A stretch of 64,000 nt of DNA from Rhizobium sp. AC27/96 (GCF_001692325.1 NZ_LXKN01000018.1:868001-932000), one strand, 5' to 3'. Counted from the first letter of the stretch, positions 1-8,888 are shown. Numbers and translations are program-made. Notes: generated by a model not told the origin, from the sequence alone.

Positions 1-430
1 TCGCCGTTGCCTGCTGTTCGCCGCCGGAGAGATGCCCGGTCTTGGCGTGGCGGCGCGGCTTCAGGTTCGGAAAGGCATCGAAGATCCGCTCGACAGTCCA
101 CTCCCCCTTGCGTCCGGCGCTTTTGCCGAGCAGTAGATTTTCCTCGACTGTCATTTGAGAAAACAGCCGCCTTCCCTCCGGCACCAGGGCAATGCCCCTG
201 GCGATCCGCTTGTGCGAGGGAACGGCGGTAACATCCTCGCCATCGAGCAGGATCTGGCCGCCGACCGGAAGATGAGCGCCGGCGATGGAGCGCAGCAATG
301 TCGTCTTGCCGGCGCCATTGGCACCGACGAGCGCCAGCACCTCGCCCTTGGCCAGATTGAAGCTGACGTCGCGCACGGCCTGCAACAGACCGTGGCGGAC
401 ATCCAGATTGTGAATGGAAAGAATGCTCAT
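1..430 (-). CDS. livF: Branched-chain amino acid-type ABC transporter ATP-binding protein LivF (partial, C-terminus outside window)
   Basis: Second nucleotide-binding subunit of a HAAT-family (branched-chain amino acid type) ABC importer on the inner face of the membrane. The first 143 codons are present. They show a Walker A motif (GANGAGKT), the LivF-typical VPEGRRLF segment after the Q-loop region, and the ABC signature LSGGEQQ just before the window edge. The start ATG overlaps the livG stop by 4 nt (ATGA), so the two are translationally coupled. The gene is last of four visible genes read leftward. The permeases (LivH/LivM) are not in view and probably lie beyond the edge. The substrate is unknown; the first gene of the operon is an aldehyde dehydrogenase, so an aromatic acid or aldehyde precursor is as likely as an amino acid. 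Confidence 0.9.
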   Translation of the reverse strand, partial: MSILSIHNLDVRHGLLQAVRDVSFNLAKGEVLALVGANGAGKTTLLRSIAGAHLPVGGQILLDGEDVTAVPSHKRIARGIALVPEGRRLFSQMTVEENLLLGKSAGRKGEWTVERIFDAFPNLKPRRHAKTGHLSGGEQQATA

Positions 431-1179
431 GCGGGCGCTCCTCCAAGATAGGCGCGCACCACGTCGGCGTCACTCATCACTGCCTTTGGATCACCATCGG
501 CAATGATCTTGCCGGCATCCATACAGATCAGCCGTTCGACGACCTGCAGCAGGATATGGACCATATGCTCGATCCAGACGATGCCGATGCCGCGGTGCCG
601 CAATTCGAGAATGGTCTCCACCAGCTCGCTCGCCTCGCCATCAGTCAACCCGCCGCCGATTTCGTCGAGCAGCAGCAGCCGGGGGCCGGTCGCAAGCGCC
701 CGGGCGAGCTCCAGCCGCTTGCGGTCGAGCAGGCCGAGCGTATCGGCACGGCGATTGGCAACGCCGAGCATGCCGCAGAGCCGCAGGGAATCGGCGACTC
801 GCTCATAGGCCTCCTCGCGGCTTGATGTTTTGCCATGCGAGGCGGCAACAAAGACATTCTCGAAGGTCGTCATGCCGCTGAAGGGTTTCGGGATCTGATG
901 GGTTCTGACAAGCCCGGAGCGGCAACGGTCAGCCGCCGTCAGCGCCGTGACGTTCTGGCCGCCAAAGGTGATGGTTCCCGCGTTCAATGGAAATGCACCG
1001 GCCAGCGCGCTCAGGAAAGTCGTCTTGCCGGCACCGTTCGGACCGACGATGCCGACGGCATCGCCTTCGCCCATCGAGAAGTCGAGGTTTTCCAGAACCA
1101 CAAGCGCTCCGAAGCGCTTGTGGATCCCTTTGGCTGACAGGAAATCCTGTCCCGGCCGCTGTTGTTCTCTAACCTGCAC
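427..1179 (-). CDS. livG: Branched-chain amino acid-type ABC transporter ATP-binding protein LivG
   Basis: 250-aa nucleotide-binding subunit paired with LivF. Walker A GPNGAGKT lies at residues 46-53 and Walker B LLLLDE at about 168-173. The signature loop is degenerate (LGLLDRKRLELARAL in place of LSGGQ), as in one LivG subfamily, so this is not a sign of decay. The start is GTG, six bases after the stop of the binding-protein gene, with only a weak ribosome-binding site, which suggests coupling. Length is normal for LivG (about 250 aa). Function as an importer ATPase is secure; the substrate is not. Confidence 0.9.
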   Translation of the reverse strand: MQVREQQRPGQDFLSAKGIHKRFGALVVLENLDFSMGEGDAVGIVGPNGAGKTTFLSALAGAFPLNAGTITFGGQNVTALTAADRCRSGLVRTHQIPKPFSGMTTFENVFVAASHGKTSSREEAYERVADSLRLCGMLGVANRRADTLGLLDRKRLELARALATGPRLLLLDEIGGGLTDGEASELVETILELRHRGIGIVWIEHMVHILLQVVERLICMDAGKIIADGDPKAVMSDADVVRAYLGGAPA

Positions 1180-1185
1180 GATGCG

Positions 1186-2499
1186 TTATCCGTTGTAAGC
1201 GATGAGTTTGGCGCCGACCGGCACGTTCGGATCGGTGGCGTGCTCGGTCACGACATAGTCGAGCGCGAATTTCGAGCCGGCCGGTGCCTTGACCCATTGC
1301 GTGCCGATGATCGGTCCCGGAGAGACGTTGGCGACCGGCCCGCTGGTGAAATCGACCTTGCCGGCGATCGTCGTGGTCTTCAGCGTGCTCATCGCCTTGG
1401 CGACGGCCTCCTTGCTCTTTGCGTCGGAAGCAGCCTTCAGCGCGTCGAAGCCGGCATCAAGCAGCGACAGGCTGGCACCGAGCTGCTGGGTCCATTGCTT
1501 GCCGCTTGCGGCCTCATAACCATCAGCCAGTTCGTTGCCGGAAACACCCGTCAGCGACGACTTGTAGGGGAAGGCCTTGTGCCAGTAGGCGGCGCTGGCG
1601 ATGTTCATGCCGAGATCGCCCAGCGCTTCGATATCCGACGGGAAGAGGCCAGTCTTGGCGACCTGGCAGATCTTGATCTGCTGTGTCAGGCCCTGCTGCG
1701 CCGCCTGCCGCCAGAAGGCCGCGAAATCCGGCGGGATCGGGAAGCTGTTGAAGATTTCGACGCCTTCCTGCCGGAAGAGCGCGATCTGCGAGGAGAAGTC
1801 GGTCGTGCCCGTCTCATAGGCACCGGGGTCGACGATGGTGAAGCCGGCCTTGGCAAGTGCGGGCGCCAGATTGGCGCGGATCGCATTGCCATCGGCATCG
1901 TTCGGATACATGACACCGACCTTCTTGTTGGTCTCGATCAGATTCCATTGCGAAATATAGGTCTTCAGGAATTCACCGACGCCGAAGCCGAAATGGTAGG
2001 TCCACTTGAAAGGCGACGGCGCGCCGGGCTTGGCGCCGCGGCCGAAATACCAGGCCTCCCACGGCATGACTGTCGACAGGCAGGGCACGCCCGCCGCCTC
2101 GCAGGCATCTGCCACAGGATTGATCGTTTCAGGCGTCGAGACCACCAGCATCAAGTCGATGGCCTGATTGTTGATCAGGTCCTTCGCCAGTTGTCCGGCG
2201 CGGGACGGATCGGATTGCGTGTCGCGGTCGAGGATCTCCACCTTCCATGTCTTGCCGCCGGCCTGAATGCCACCTGCCAGCGCCTTGCGCGCCAACTCCA
2301 GAACATAGCCGTCCGTCTCGCCGAAGCCGCCAAGCGGGCCGGTGCGCGGGCTGATGAAGCCAACCTTTAGCGTGTCATCGGCGGCAAATGCCTGCCGGCC
2401 ACCCAAAGCCATGGCGGCAGTGCCTGCTGCTGTGGCGGCCATAAAGCTGCGCCGTGTCAATCCACCGTTCAATATCGGCCTGTTGAAACTACCAGTCAT
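1186..2499 (-). CDS. ABC transporter substrate-binding protein, branched-chain amino acid/amide type (Tat-exported)
   Basis: 437-aa periplasmic binding protein of the LivJ-like (Peripla_BP_6) type. The N-terminus has a twin-arginine signal (LTRRSFMAATAAG followed by a hydrophobic stretch and AFA cleavage region), so it is probably exported folded through Tat. The body starts DTLKVGFISPRTGPLGGFGE, typical of the family. I chose the ATG at 2499 because AAGGAGG lies 8 nt upstream; the in-frame ATG at 2541 lacks such a site. It sits between the aldehyde dehydrogenase gene and livG/livF on the same strand. Tat-dependent Liv binding proteins are often tied to aromatic or amide uptake, but the ligand cannot be read from the sequence. 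Confidence 0.88.
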   Translation of the reverse strand: MTGSFNRPILNGGLTRRSFMAATAAGTAAMALGGRQAFAADDTLKVGFISPRTGPLGGFGETDGYVLELARKALAGGIQAGGKTWKVEILDRDTQSDPSRAGQLAKDLINNQAIDLMLVVSTPETINPVADACEAAGVPCLSTVMPWEAWYFGRGAKPGAPSPFKWTYHFGFGVGEFLKTYISQWNLIETNKKVGVMYPNDADGNAIRANLAPALAKAGFTIVDPGAYETGTTDFSSQIALFRQEGVEIFNSFPIPPDFAAFWRQAAQQGLTQQIKICQVAKTGLFPSDIEALGDLGMNIASAAYWHKAFPYKSSLTGVSGNELADGYEAASGKQWTQQLGASLSLLDAGFDALKAASDAKSKEAVAKAMSTLKTTTIAGKVDFTSGPVANVSPGPIIGTQWVKAPAGSKFALDYVVTEHATDPNVPVGAKLIAYNG

Positions 2500-2577
2500 G
2501 AAATAATCCTCCTTTGTTGTCGGAGCCCTCTTACTCCGCATGTCCCAGTCTTTTGCCGATCAGGCGCCCCGGAAGGC

Positions 2578-4029
2578 TCAGATCGGATATTCCCGTTTGC
2601 CCGACGCAAGTGTGATCCAGCGCAGCTCCGTGAACTCGTCGATGGCCCCTTTGCCGCCGAAGCGGCCATAGCCGCTCGATTTGACACCGCCGAACGGCAT
2701 TTGCGGCTCGTCGGCAACTGTGGCTTCGTTGATGTGGCAGATGCCGGTCTCGATGCGCCTTGCAACCGAAAGCGCCTGGTTGATATCGCGGCTGAACACA
2801 GCCGAAGACAGGCCGTATTCGTTGTCGTTGGCGACGGTGATCGCCTCGTCAATGCTGTCGACCCGGATGATGGCGGCGAGTGGCCCAAAGCTCTCCTCGC
2901 GGTAGATCCGCATTGCCGGCGTCACCTGGTCGATGACAGTCGCATCGATCAGCGTGCCATGCGCCTGCCCTCCGCAAACCACGACCGCACCCTTCTGGGT
3001 CGCGTCCTCCACCAACGCACGTACGCGCCTTGCAGCCTCCGCGGTGATCATCGTTCCGAGCGGCGTATTGCCATCGCGCGGATTGCCAGCAACAAGCGTC
3101 ATAGCCTTTGCCTTGAATTTCTCGACGAACTCGTCGGCGATCTCTTCCATGAGGATGATACGCTCGGTCGACATGCAGATCTGGCCCTGGTTCATGAAAG
3201 CGCCGAAAGCGGCAGCCCGCACCGCCTCATCGATATCGGCGTCGGCAAGCACAATGAACGGCGCCTTGCCGCCAAGCTCCAGCAGACAGCGTTTGAGATG
3301 GCGCGCCGACGCTTCCGCAATCAGCCGCCCGACGCGCGTCGAGCCGGTGAAGTTGATCCGGCGCACGGCCGGATGCGCGATCAAGGTCTCGACGATCGCG
3401 GCCGCATCCTTGGGCGCATTGGTGATGACATTGACGACGCCCGGCGGGAAGCCTGCCTCACGCATGACCTCGCCGATCAGGCAATGGGTTCGCGGGCAAA
3501 GTTCGGATGCTTTCAGGATGACGGTGTTGCCGCAGGCAAGTGGCAGGGCGATGGCACGTACGCCGAGGATGATCGGTGCATTCCACGGGGCGATGCCGAG
3601 GCAGACCCCGGCCGGCTGGCGCACCGCCATGGCGAGGCTGCCCGGCTCATTGGACGGAATGATCTCGCCAGCGACCTGTGTTGTCATGGCGGCCGCCTCG
3701 CGCAGGATATCAACGCCGAGATTGCAGTTGATCCCGGCCCAGAGCGCGGTCGCGCCGGTTTCACCGACCATCGCCTCGACAAAATCGGCCGTGCGGGCGG
3801 CGAGAATATCGGCAGCCTTGTTCAAGAGCGCCCGCCGTTCGCCCGGCCCTGTCTGCGACCAGGAAGGAAAGGCCGCCGCAGCGGCGCAGGCGGCGCGAGA
3901 CGCGTCTGCAACGGAAGCGGCCGGCGCGATGGTTGCGACATCGCCGGTTGCCGGATCGAGGGATTCGAAGGTGGCGGCGTCGGACGCATCCAGCGCTTCA
4001 TCATCGATTAGCAGTTTTGCCACGAACAT
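2578..4029 (-). CDS. NAD(P)-dependent aldehyde dehydrogenase (salicylaldehyde/vanillin dehydrogenase-like)
   Basis: 483-aa ALDH-superfamily enzyme that oxidises an aldehyde to its acid. Visible landmarks are APWNAP near residue 147, FTGSTRVG at 227-234 (coenzyme loop), the general base Glu251 in ELGGKAP, and the catalytic Cys285 in GQICMS. The ICMSTERI context resembles the benzaldehyde/vanillin/salicylaldehyde group, hence the aromatic suggestion; this is family resemblance only. It is the first gene of the leftward operon with the Liv-type ABC transporter and is divergent from an AraC regulator across 244 bp. The likely role is catabolism of the imported compound or its derivative. Confidence 0.88.
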   Translation of the reverse strand: MFVAKLLIDDEALDASDAATFESLDPATGDVATIAPAASVADASRAACAAAAAFPSWSQTGPGERRALLNKAADILAARTADFVEAMVGETGATALWAGINCNLGVDILREAAAMTTQVAGEIIPSNEPGSLAMAVRQPAGVCLGIAPWNAPIILGVRAIALPLACGNTVILKASELCPRTHCLIGEVMREAGFPPGVVNVITNAPKDAAAIVETLIAHPAVRRINFTGSTRVGRLIAEASARHLKRCLLELGGKAPFIVLADADIDEAVRAAAFGAFMNQGQICMSTERIILMEEIADEFVEKFKAKAMTLVAGNPRDGNTPLGTMITAEAARRVRALVEDATQKGAVVVCGGQAHGTLIDATVIDQVTPAMRIYREESFGPLAAIIRVDSIDEAITVANDNEYGLSSAVFSRDINQALSVARRIETGICHINEATVADEPQMPFGGVKSSGYGRFGGKGAIDEFTELRWITLASGKREYPI

Positions 4030-4273
4030 GGCGCTCGTCCGCTGTTGGCAGGCTCTACCTGCAGTGATCTGAATGGGAGAAAGCGCGCACGGCCAAACAC
4101 GGCCGGGATGCAGCCTTGCGTGACGAAATCTTTTGTGCGGAGGCCTCCTCCCAAAGGCTCATAAGAGAAGATTACGCTGTTGCTGCACGCTTTGAATGTG
4201 ATTTTCTGGGTTAATATTGTAATTATCTGGCAATCATGTCACGTTCTCGTCATGCCATGCGGAGGAGGATGCA
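4030..4273. promoter_or_regulatory. Divergent promoter region between aldehyde dehydrogenase operon and araC-type gene
   Basis: A 244-bp AT-richer stretch separates the leftward ALDH-livGF operon from the rightward AraC-type regulator, so promoters for both should lie here. A ribosome-binding site GGAGGAGG at 4261-4268 precedes the TTG start of the regulator. I could not pick out a convincing operator by eye. Confidence 0.5.
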
Positions 4274-5170
4274 TTGGTTTCCGACAGCGGCATCCATCTT
4301 CATGCGCGCGGGGAATGGCGCGAGCCCTCGTTGACGCCTCGCACGATCCGTTTCCAAAAGGGCCTCTACACCCAGTTCCATCACCTGTTCCTGCTGCAGG
4401 TGGGGACGGCAACGCTCATTCTCGAGGGGGAAGACCGAAGGGCCTTGCTTGGGCCGACCATCGCCTATCTGCCGCCGCAGTCACGCTGCGAGCTGCACAT
4501 GGCGGCCGGTGCCGCCGGTTTCATCGTCGGCGCCTCCCCACAGATTGTGGTCGACGCGATCGGTGACCGGGCGGAATCCTACGCGCTCAGAATCTTCAGC
4601 GAAAAGCCCTGGTTCATGGCAGAGCCGGACGCCGCTGCCGTTGGCGAGGTGCAACCGCTCCTGGCCGGCTTCGTTCGTGAACTCGGCGATCCCGCGCGCG
4701 CATCATGGATGGCGATTGCAGCCTATATGCGGCTGATCCTGATGGCGCTTTGGCGGGCCGGCGGCGCGGAAACCGCCGAGCAGCGCGGACGCGGCGCAAG
4801 CGCATCGGTGCTGCAGAGATACCGGCAGTTGGTCGAAATCTGGTTCCGACAGCATCGACCGATGACGGATTATGCTCGCGAACTCGGCGTAACCACCGAT
4901 CGCCTGCACTCCATCTGCCGTAGCGCGCTCGGTCGCTCGCCGGTGCAGCTGCTGCATGAAAGGCTCGTGCAGGAAGCGAAATTGCGGCTGGAGCGCTCGG
5001 CACGAACGGTCCAGGAGATTTCCGATGGGCTCGGCTTTCGCGACCCCACCTATTTCAGCCACTTCTTCAAGAAGAAGACGGGTTTTTCGCCGGCCACCTA
5101 TCGAGACGTCGCCCGTAAGAGCGAGGTCTCGGAAGGCACCCTCTCTTCGGGCTATGCCGACTGGCCGTGA
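4274..5170 (+). CDS. AraC/XylS-family transcriptional regulator
   Basis: 298-aa regulator with an N-terminal cupin-like sensing region (about residues 1-150) and a C-terminal double helix-turn-helix (about 195-290). The second HTH carries the family hallmark ISDGLGFRDPTYFSHFFKKKTGFSPATYR. The start is TTG, chosen because GGAGGAGG lies a few bases upstream. It is divergent from the ALDH/Liv-type operon and probably controls it in response to its substrate. It ends 12 bp before the convergent end of the DUF1501 gene. Confidence 0.88.
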   Translation: MVSDSGIHLHARGEWREPSLTPRTIRFQKGLYTQFHHLFLLQVGTATLILEGEDRRALLGPTIAYLPPQSRCELHMAAGAAGFIVGASPQIVVDAIGDRAESYALRIFSEKPWFMAEPDAAAVGEVQPLLAGFVRELGDPARASWMAIAAYMRLILMALWRAGGAETAEQRGRGASASVLQRYRQLVEIWFRQHRPMTDYARELGVTTDRLHSICRSALGRSPVQLLHERLVQEAKLRLERSARTVQEISDGLGFRDPTYFSHFFKKKTGFSPATYRDVARKSEVSEGTLSSGYADWP

Positions 5171-5182
5171 CGGCGGCTATCA

Positions 5183-6403
5183 TCAAGCGATCAGCCCCTT
5201 CATCGGCAGGACATGATCGGAGCCGGGGAAGACGTCGCGGGTCAATATCGCCGGCGAGGCACCGAGCAGATCGACGGCGATGCCCTTGATGACCGCGCGC
5301 AGATCGGTCGTGGCGGCAAGATCGCGGCCATCGCGCAGTTGCGCCGGCTTGAGGCCGGGCCAGTCGGCGATTACCCGACCACCCTTGATCGCACCACCAG
5401 CGAGGAATGCCGTCGTTCCGGTGCCATGATCCGTACCCTCGGTGCCGTTGACCTGTGCGGTACGGCCAAACTCCGTCGCAACCACGATGGCCGTGTCCTT
5501 CCAGGCGGGGCCGAGCTCCTGCTGGAACGCGGCAAATGAATTGTCGAGACCAACAAGCAATTTGTTCAGCCGATCGACCTCGCCGGCATGGGTGTCCCAT
5601 CCTTCGAAGGCAAGTGCTGCCACGCGAGGACCGTCATCCTGCGCCAGCAGGCGCGCGGCACCCCTTGCCATCTGCTCCATCCCGGTGGGATCGCCGGGGC
5701 CGCCTCTTGCCTTGACATCAAGGCCGGCCGCAATTTTGCCGGTGGAAATGCCCTCGGCAAGGATCTTTGCAAACAGGGGGTCGGTGTGGTTGTAGAGATC
5801 CATCAGGCGCGGCGGCAGGTCGTCGCTGACGGGCTGCAGGTTGGACGGCGACCAGCCCAGCACCGGCGCCTTGCCGCGAATGACCAAAGGCGCATTGGCT
5901 CCGACAGACAATCCACGAATGCCGGAAGAGCCGGGCGAGACCTTGTCGCCCTTGGGCAAGCCCTCCAGCATGCGGTTCAGCCAACCGGAATCGACGCGAC
6001 CGGGCATCTCATAACCGGATTCCAGCACATCCTGACCGTCGAAATGCGAACGATCGCGATAGGCTGTCGCGCTCGCATGAACGACGGCCGCCTCCCCTGC
6101 GCGGTAGAGACCATTGAAGTTCGGCATCGACGGATGCAGCGCGAAAAAGCTGTCGAGCGGCAGCGCCGCGTGAGGGCCGCTCGTCGTCATGGCAATCGCT
6201 TGGCGAAGCGCCTTATAGTCCGGATCGCCGACAGGTGGCACAGCCGTCAGGCCATCGAGCGCGCCGCGCAGGATGATCGTGATGAAACGCGGATCGCGGC
6301 CGCCTGCTGCATAGGCAAAGCGGGGAATGAACGCCCAGGCAAACAAGGCGCCGGAAGCGCCAAGAACGGCACGGCGAGTGGGAGTCATGAGTTCGCAAGT
6401 CAT
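5183..6403 (-). CDS. DUF1501 family protein, Tat-exported (sulfatase/phosphatase-like fold, function unknown)
   Basis: 406-aa member of the DUF1501 family. The N-terminus (MTPTRRAVLGASGALFAWAF) is a twin-arginine signal ending near FAYA, so the protein is predicted to be periplasmic. Conserved stretches include FDGQDVLESG, GWDTHAGE, TEFGRTAQVNGTEGTDHGTGT and FLAGGAIKGG; the last is rich in His/Asp/Thr and could bind metal, as expected for the alkaline-phosphatase-like superfamily to which DUF1501 is usually assigned. The start at 6403 lies 2 nt after the DUF1800 stop, so the two are coupled. DUF1501 and DUF1800 genes are commonly neighbours. The function of the pair is not established. Confidence 0.88.
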   Translation of the reverse strand: MTCELMTPTRRAVLGASGALFAWAFIPRFAYAAGGRDPRFITIILRGALDGLTAVPPVGDPDYKALRQAIAMTTSGPHAALPLDSFFALHPSMPNFNGLYRAGEAAVVHASATAYRDRSHFDGQDVLESGYEMPGRVDSGWLNRMLEGLPKGDKVSPGSSGIRGLSVGANAPLVIRGKAPVLGWSPSNLQPVSDDLPPRLMDLYNHTDPLFAKILAEGISTGKIAAGLDVKARGGPGDPTGMEQMARGAARLLAQDDGPRVAALAFEGWDTHAGEVDRLNKLLVGLDNSFAAFQQELGPAWKDTAIVVATEFGRTAQVNGTEGTDHGTGTTAFLAGGAIKGGRVIADWPGLKPAQLRDGRDLAATTDLRAVIKGIAVDLLGASPAILTRDVFPGSDHVLPMKGLIA

Positions 6404-6405
6404 GG

Positions 6406-7917
6406 TCAGCGCCTTTGAAATTCGGGGGAAAGATAGGTGATTGCAAAGCCCTGGTTGCGGGTCTCCGCGCGAGATACGGCCTGCAGCGTCTCGTTCGAAA
6501 GAAGCGGGCCGAGACTGTCCGAGACGAAGCGCCTCGGGTCGATCTGCGGCGGCACGGCATTGGCGATCATGCTGGCGACATCCATCCGCATGCTGAGGCT
6601 TTCGCTGGACGCCCAGACATCGGCGGTGTCGGCAAAGCCGTTGGGACCGGCCGGAGCCCAAAATGGTTGGCCCATGGCGGTGAGCGTACCGAGGATGACA
6701 TTCGGCTTCGGCGTCTCGCCACTCGCCCGCAACAGAGCCACCATGAATTCCAGCGGCGAACGAACCTTGACGAGAGCGGGGTTCCAGGATTCTTCCGAGG
6801 CGAGCAAGGCCCGATAGACCGCCGAAAGATCGCCGTCCGTCTTGGTGAAGGTCGCCGAAACCGTCTGCACGAGTGCCGGCGGCGGCACGTCGGCGATGAA
6901 ATGCCGGACGAGCTTGGTGGCAATGTGCTGCGCGGTTGCGGGATGACGGGCAAGGTCGCGCAGCGCTTCCCGCCCCTGCCCGACGCCGTTGTCGCCATAA
7001 GTCAGGCCGAGCAAAGTCTGGTCGCCTGGCTCGTGAGCTCCCGCATTGAAGACGAAGGTGCCGGGAGCGCCGAGCTTTCCTTCCGCGCGCGCCACGGTCC
7101 AGCCGGTGATGATTTTCGCAAGCGTTGTTACGTCGGTCTGCGTGTAGCCGCCATTGACGCCGAGCGTGTGCAGCTCCAGCGTTTCGCGGGCAAGGTTTTC
7201 GTTGAGGCCGCGCTTCTTGTTGGCATTGGCTTTCGAGTTCGGCCCTATAGACTGCTGATTGTCGAGATAGCCGAGCATCGCAGGATGCGTCTCGACCGCA
7301 AGCAGCATATCCGCAAAGCGCCCGAAGACATGCGGCCGGATGGCTTCGCGCTCGAAAGCGCCGGCCAGAATGTGACATTCCTCGCTCTTCGAGGTCGCCA
7401 CGGCAAAATGATTTGCCCAGAACATCGCCAATCGTTCGCCGAAGCCGATGAGCGGTTGACGAATGGTGCCGTTGAAGCGCGCATCCGCCTCTGCCATCAG
7501 GATCTGCTGGGGAAGATAGGGCACCGAGGGTTTTTCCAGCTTCTCGACCACCTTGGTAATCGCACCCGCCATTTCCTGAGCGGCAGGTTGTTTGGCGGCG
7601 AGCTGGGCGCGCATCGCGGCGGGGAGTTGCGGTCCCTGCTGCGGAGCTTGTCCCGGCTTGTCCGGCGGGGTGGCCGGAACTGCTGTCTGCTGGCGGGCTT
7701 CCTTGCGCTGATCCTGGAAAGCATAGAGGGCAACAAGCAGATCGGATGTCGACTGCAATTGCGGCCCGACCGGAACCGGGACGAAGCGCTCGGTGATTTC
7801 TTCAAGCAACGCACCGCGCGGATCCGACTGGATCGAAGCGATGCCGTTATGGTCCGCTCCTAATCCAAACCGGGAAAGAGCGAGCGCGGCATAAACATCA
7901 TTCGACTGCTGAGCCAT
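6406..7917 (-). CDS. DUF1800 family protein (function unknown)
   Basis: 503-aa DUF1800 protein. Family landmarks are clear: RLAMFWANHFAV, and NENLARETLELHTLGVNGGY followed by TQTDVTTLAKIITGWTV. Near residues 60-110 is a low-complexity Gln/Pro/Ala-rich insertion. The ATG at 7917 follows AGGAGG by about 9 nt; the upstream in-frame ATG at 7944 lacks one. I see no signal peptide, although the partner DUF1501 protein has a Tat signal, so co-export or a cytoplasmic location are both open. The gene lies between a CpxP-like protein gene (75-nt gap) and DUF1501 in an operon headed by an ECF sigma factor. Confidence 0.88.
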   Translation of the reverse strand: MAQQSNDVYAALALSRFGLGADHNGIASIQSDPRGALLEEITERFVPVPVGPQLQSTSDLLVALYAFQDQRKEARQQTAVPATPPDKPGQAPQQGPQLPAAMRAQLAAKQPAAQEMAGAITKVVEKLEKPSVPYLPQQILMAEADARFNGTIRQPLIGFGERLAMFWANHFAVATSKSEECHILAGAFEREAIRPHVFGRFADMLLAVETHPAMLGYLDNQQSIGPNSKANANKKRGLNENLARETLELHTLGVNGGYTQTDVTTLAKIITGWTVARAEGKLGAPGTFVFNAGAHEPGDQTLLGLTYGDNGVGQGREALRDLARHPATAQHIATKLVRHFIADVPPPALVQTVSATFTKTDGDLSAVYRALLASEESWNPALVKVRSPLEFMVALLRASGETPKPNVILGTLTAMGQPFWAPAGPNGFADTADVWASSESLSMRMDVASMIANAVPPQIDPRRFVSDSLGPLLSNETLQAVSRAETRNQGFAITYLSPEFQRR

Positions 7918-7992
7918 GTTCTTGCCACCTCCTGCATCAAACATGCTCCTTTAACGCAGGCGTCTTGCCGATCCGTCGGTCGGCAAGTGTGA

Positions 7993-8442
7993 TCATTTTA
8001 TGGCAGGGACCTTCGGCACATTGCGGCGGATCAGGCTTTCGGCAAGCGCGCGCCGCTCGTCATACGAGAGTGTGGCGGCAAAATCGACGGCGCGTTGCTC
8101 CACCTTCGTCCTCAAGGCAACATCGGCATTGCGGGCCCTCGCCAGCGCAGCTGACAGCGCTTGCGTATCCAGCACCGGCTGCCCGAGAAGAGAAGCCGCA
8201 TCGATCTTGGCCTGCTGCGCCTCGAGAATGGTTTGGCGCTCCTCCCTGCGCGCCTCGTTAAGAGCCGCACGCAGGGCCTTTCTCTGGGAGGACGGCAGCT
8301 GCTCGCCACCCAGGGGCATGATGCCGGCACCTGGGCGCGAATTGCGTATCCATGTCAGCCCGCCACCGGCAAGCGCCCCGATCAGAAACGTATTCAGCAC
8401 CAACAGGGATATGACCAATATTCGGAAGCTTCGATCTGTCAT
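7993..8442 (-). CDS. Periplasmic heavy-metal-sensor/CpxP-Spy-like small protein
   Basis: 149-aa protein with one N-terminal membrane segment (residues about 7-27, ILVISLLVLNTFLIGALAGG) and a predicted helical periplasmic part. That part has the pattern SSQRKALRAALNEARREERQTILEAQQ ... LDTQALSAALARARNADVALRTKVEQRAV, typical of the 'periplasmic heavy metal sensor' (Metal_resist/CpxP-like) group. Such proteins sit beside ECF sigma or two-component systems as envelope-stress or metal sensors. The start overlaps the upstream anti-sigma-like gene by 4 nt (ATGA). The ligand or stress is unknown; no metal-binding His/Cys cluster is obvious. Confidence 0.78.
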   Translation of the reverse strand: MTDRSFRILVISLLVLNTFLIGALAGGGLTWIRNSRPGAGIMPLGGEQLPSSQRKALRAALNEARREERQTILEAQQAKIDAASLLGQPVLDTQALSAALARARNADVALRTKVEQRAVDFAATLSYDERRALAESLIRRNVPKVPAIK

Positions 8443-8888
8443 TGGCTTTCCTGCGTTATGGTCACATCGGGTCCGATATCGCCGAACATGGTGCTGGTCC
8501 CGTCCGACGCCATTGTTGTCTCCGATGTGAGGCTGGGCGCCAATACGGCGATGGCGACGCTACCGGCCAGAGCGCCGGCAATACCGATGCCAACAAGGCC
8601 AACGCCGGCCGAGCCAAAGCGGAACCAGTTACGGATTTTCGACCGGCGGGCAAGCTTCGTGGCTATCCGGGCACCCAGATCCTGATGCGCGGTTTTCAGC
8701 ACATAGGTATCCAGCAGCGCATCCAGGTCGGCAGCGCGCCGCAACGCGCCGTCCAAATCGGAATTTTCCGCATATTCGCGCGCAGCCGCGCGCTCCGGCT
8801 GCGGCCATCGGCCGATATCGCCGCCATAGGCGTCGGCCAGTTCAGCAAACCGTTCAGCACTCATCGGACCTGCGACTTGTTCAGTCAT
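8439..8888 (-). CDS. Membrane-anchored anti-sigma factor-like protein
   Basis: 149-aa protein with a soluble N-terminal part (about residues 1-88), one membrane segment (about 91-117, GSAGVGLVGIGIAGALAGSVAIAVLA) and a short acidic C-terminal tail. It overlaps the ECF sigma gene by 8 nt and the CpxP-like gene by 4 nt. Gene order and topology (cytoplasmic N-terminus, one TM, short periplasmic tail) argue for an anti-sigma factor. The sequence itself is not a recognisable zinc-binding (HxxxCxxC) anti-sigma domain, so the role is inferred mainly from context. Confidence 0.7.
   Translation of the reverse strand: MTEQVAGPMSAERFAELADAYGGDIGRWPQPERAAAREYAENSDLDGALRRAADLDALLDTYVLKTAHQDLGARIATKLARRSKIRNWFRFGSAGVGLVGIGIAGALAGSVAIAVLAPSLTSETTMASDGTSTMFGDIGPDVTITQESQ

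Noticed and set aside
148..1179. Degenerate LivG signature as a sign of a dead ATPase
   Set aside because: The LGLLDRKRLELARAL form is seen in a normal LivG subfamily, and Walker A and B are intact.
1162..2370. 402-codon open frame on the plus strand
   Set aside because: It lies antisense to the Liv-type binding-protein gene, has no family resemblance and the skewed Arg/Gly/Asp composition of a shadow frame in GC-rich DNA.
2701..4011. 436-codon open frame on the plus strand
   Set aside because: Antisense to the aldehyde dehydrogenase gene; no recognisable domain and no ribosome-binding site.
6404..7378. Upstream extension of the DUF1501 frame to 731 codons
   Set aside because: The extra part is another frame of the DUF1800 gene; the Tat signal and a coupled start at 6403 define the true N-terminus.
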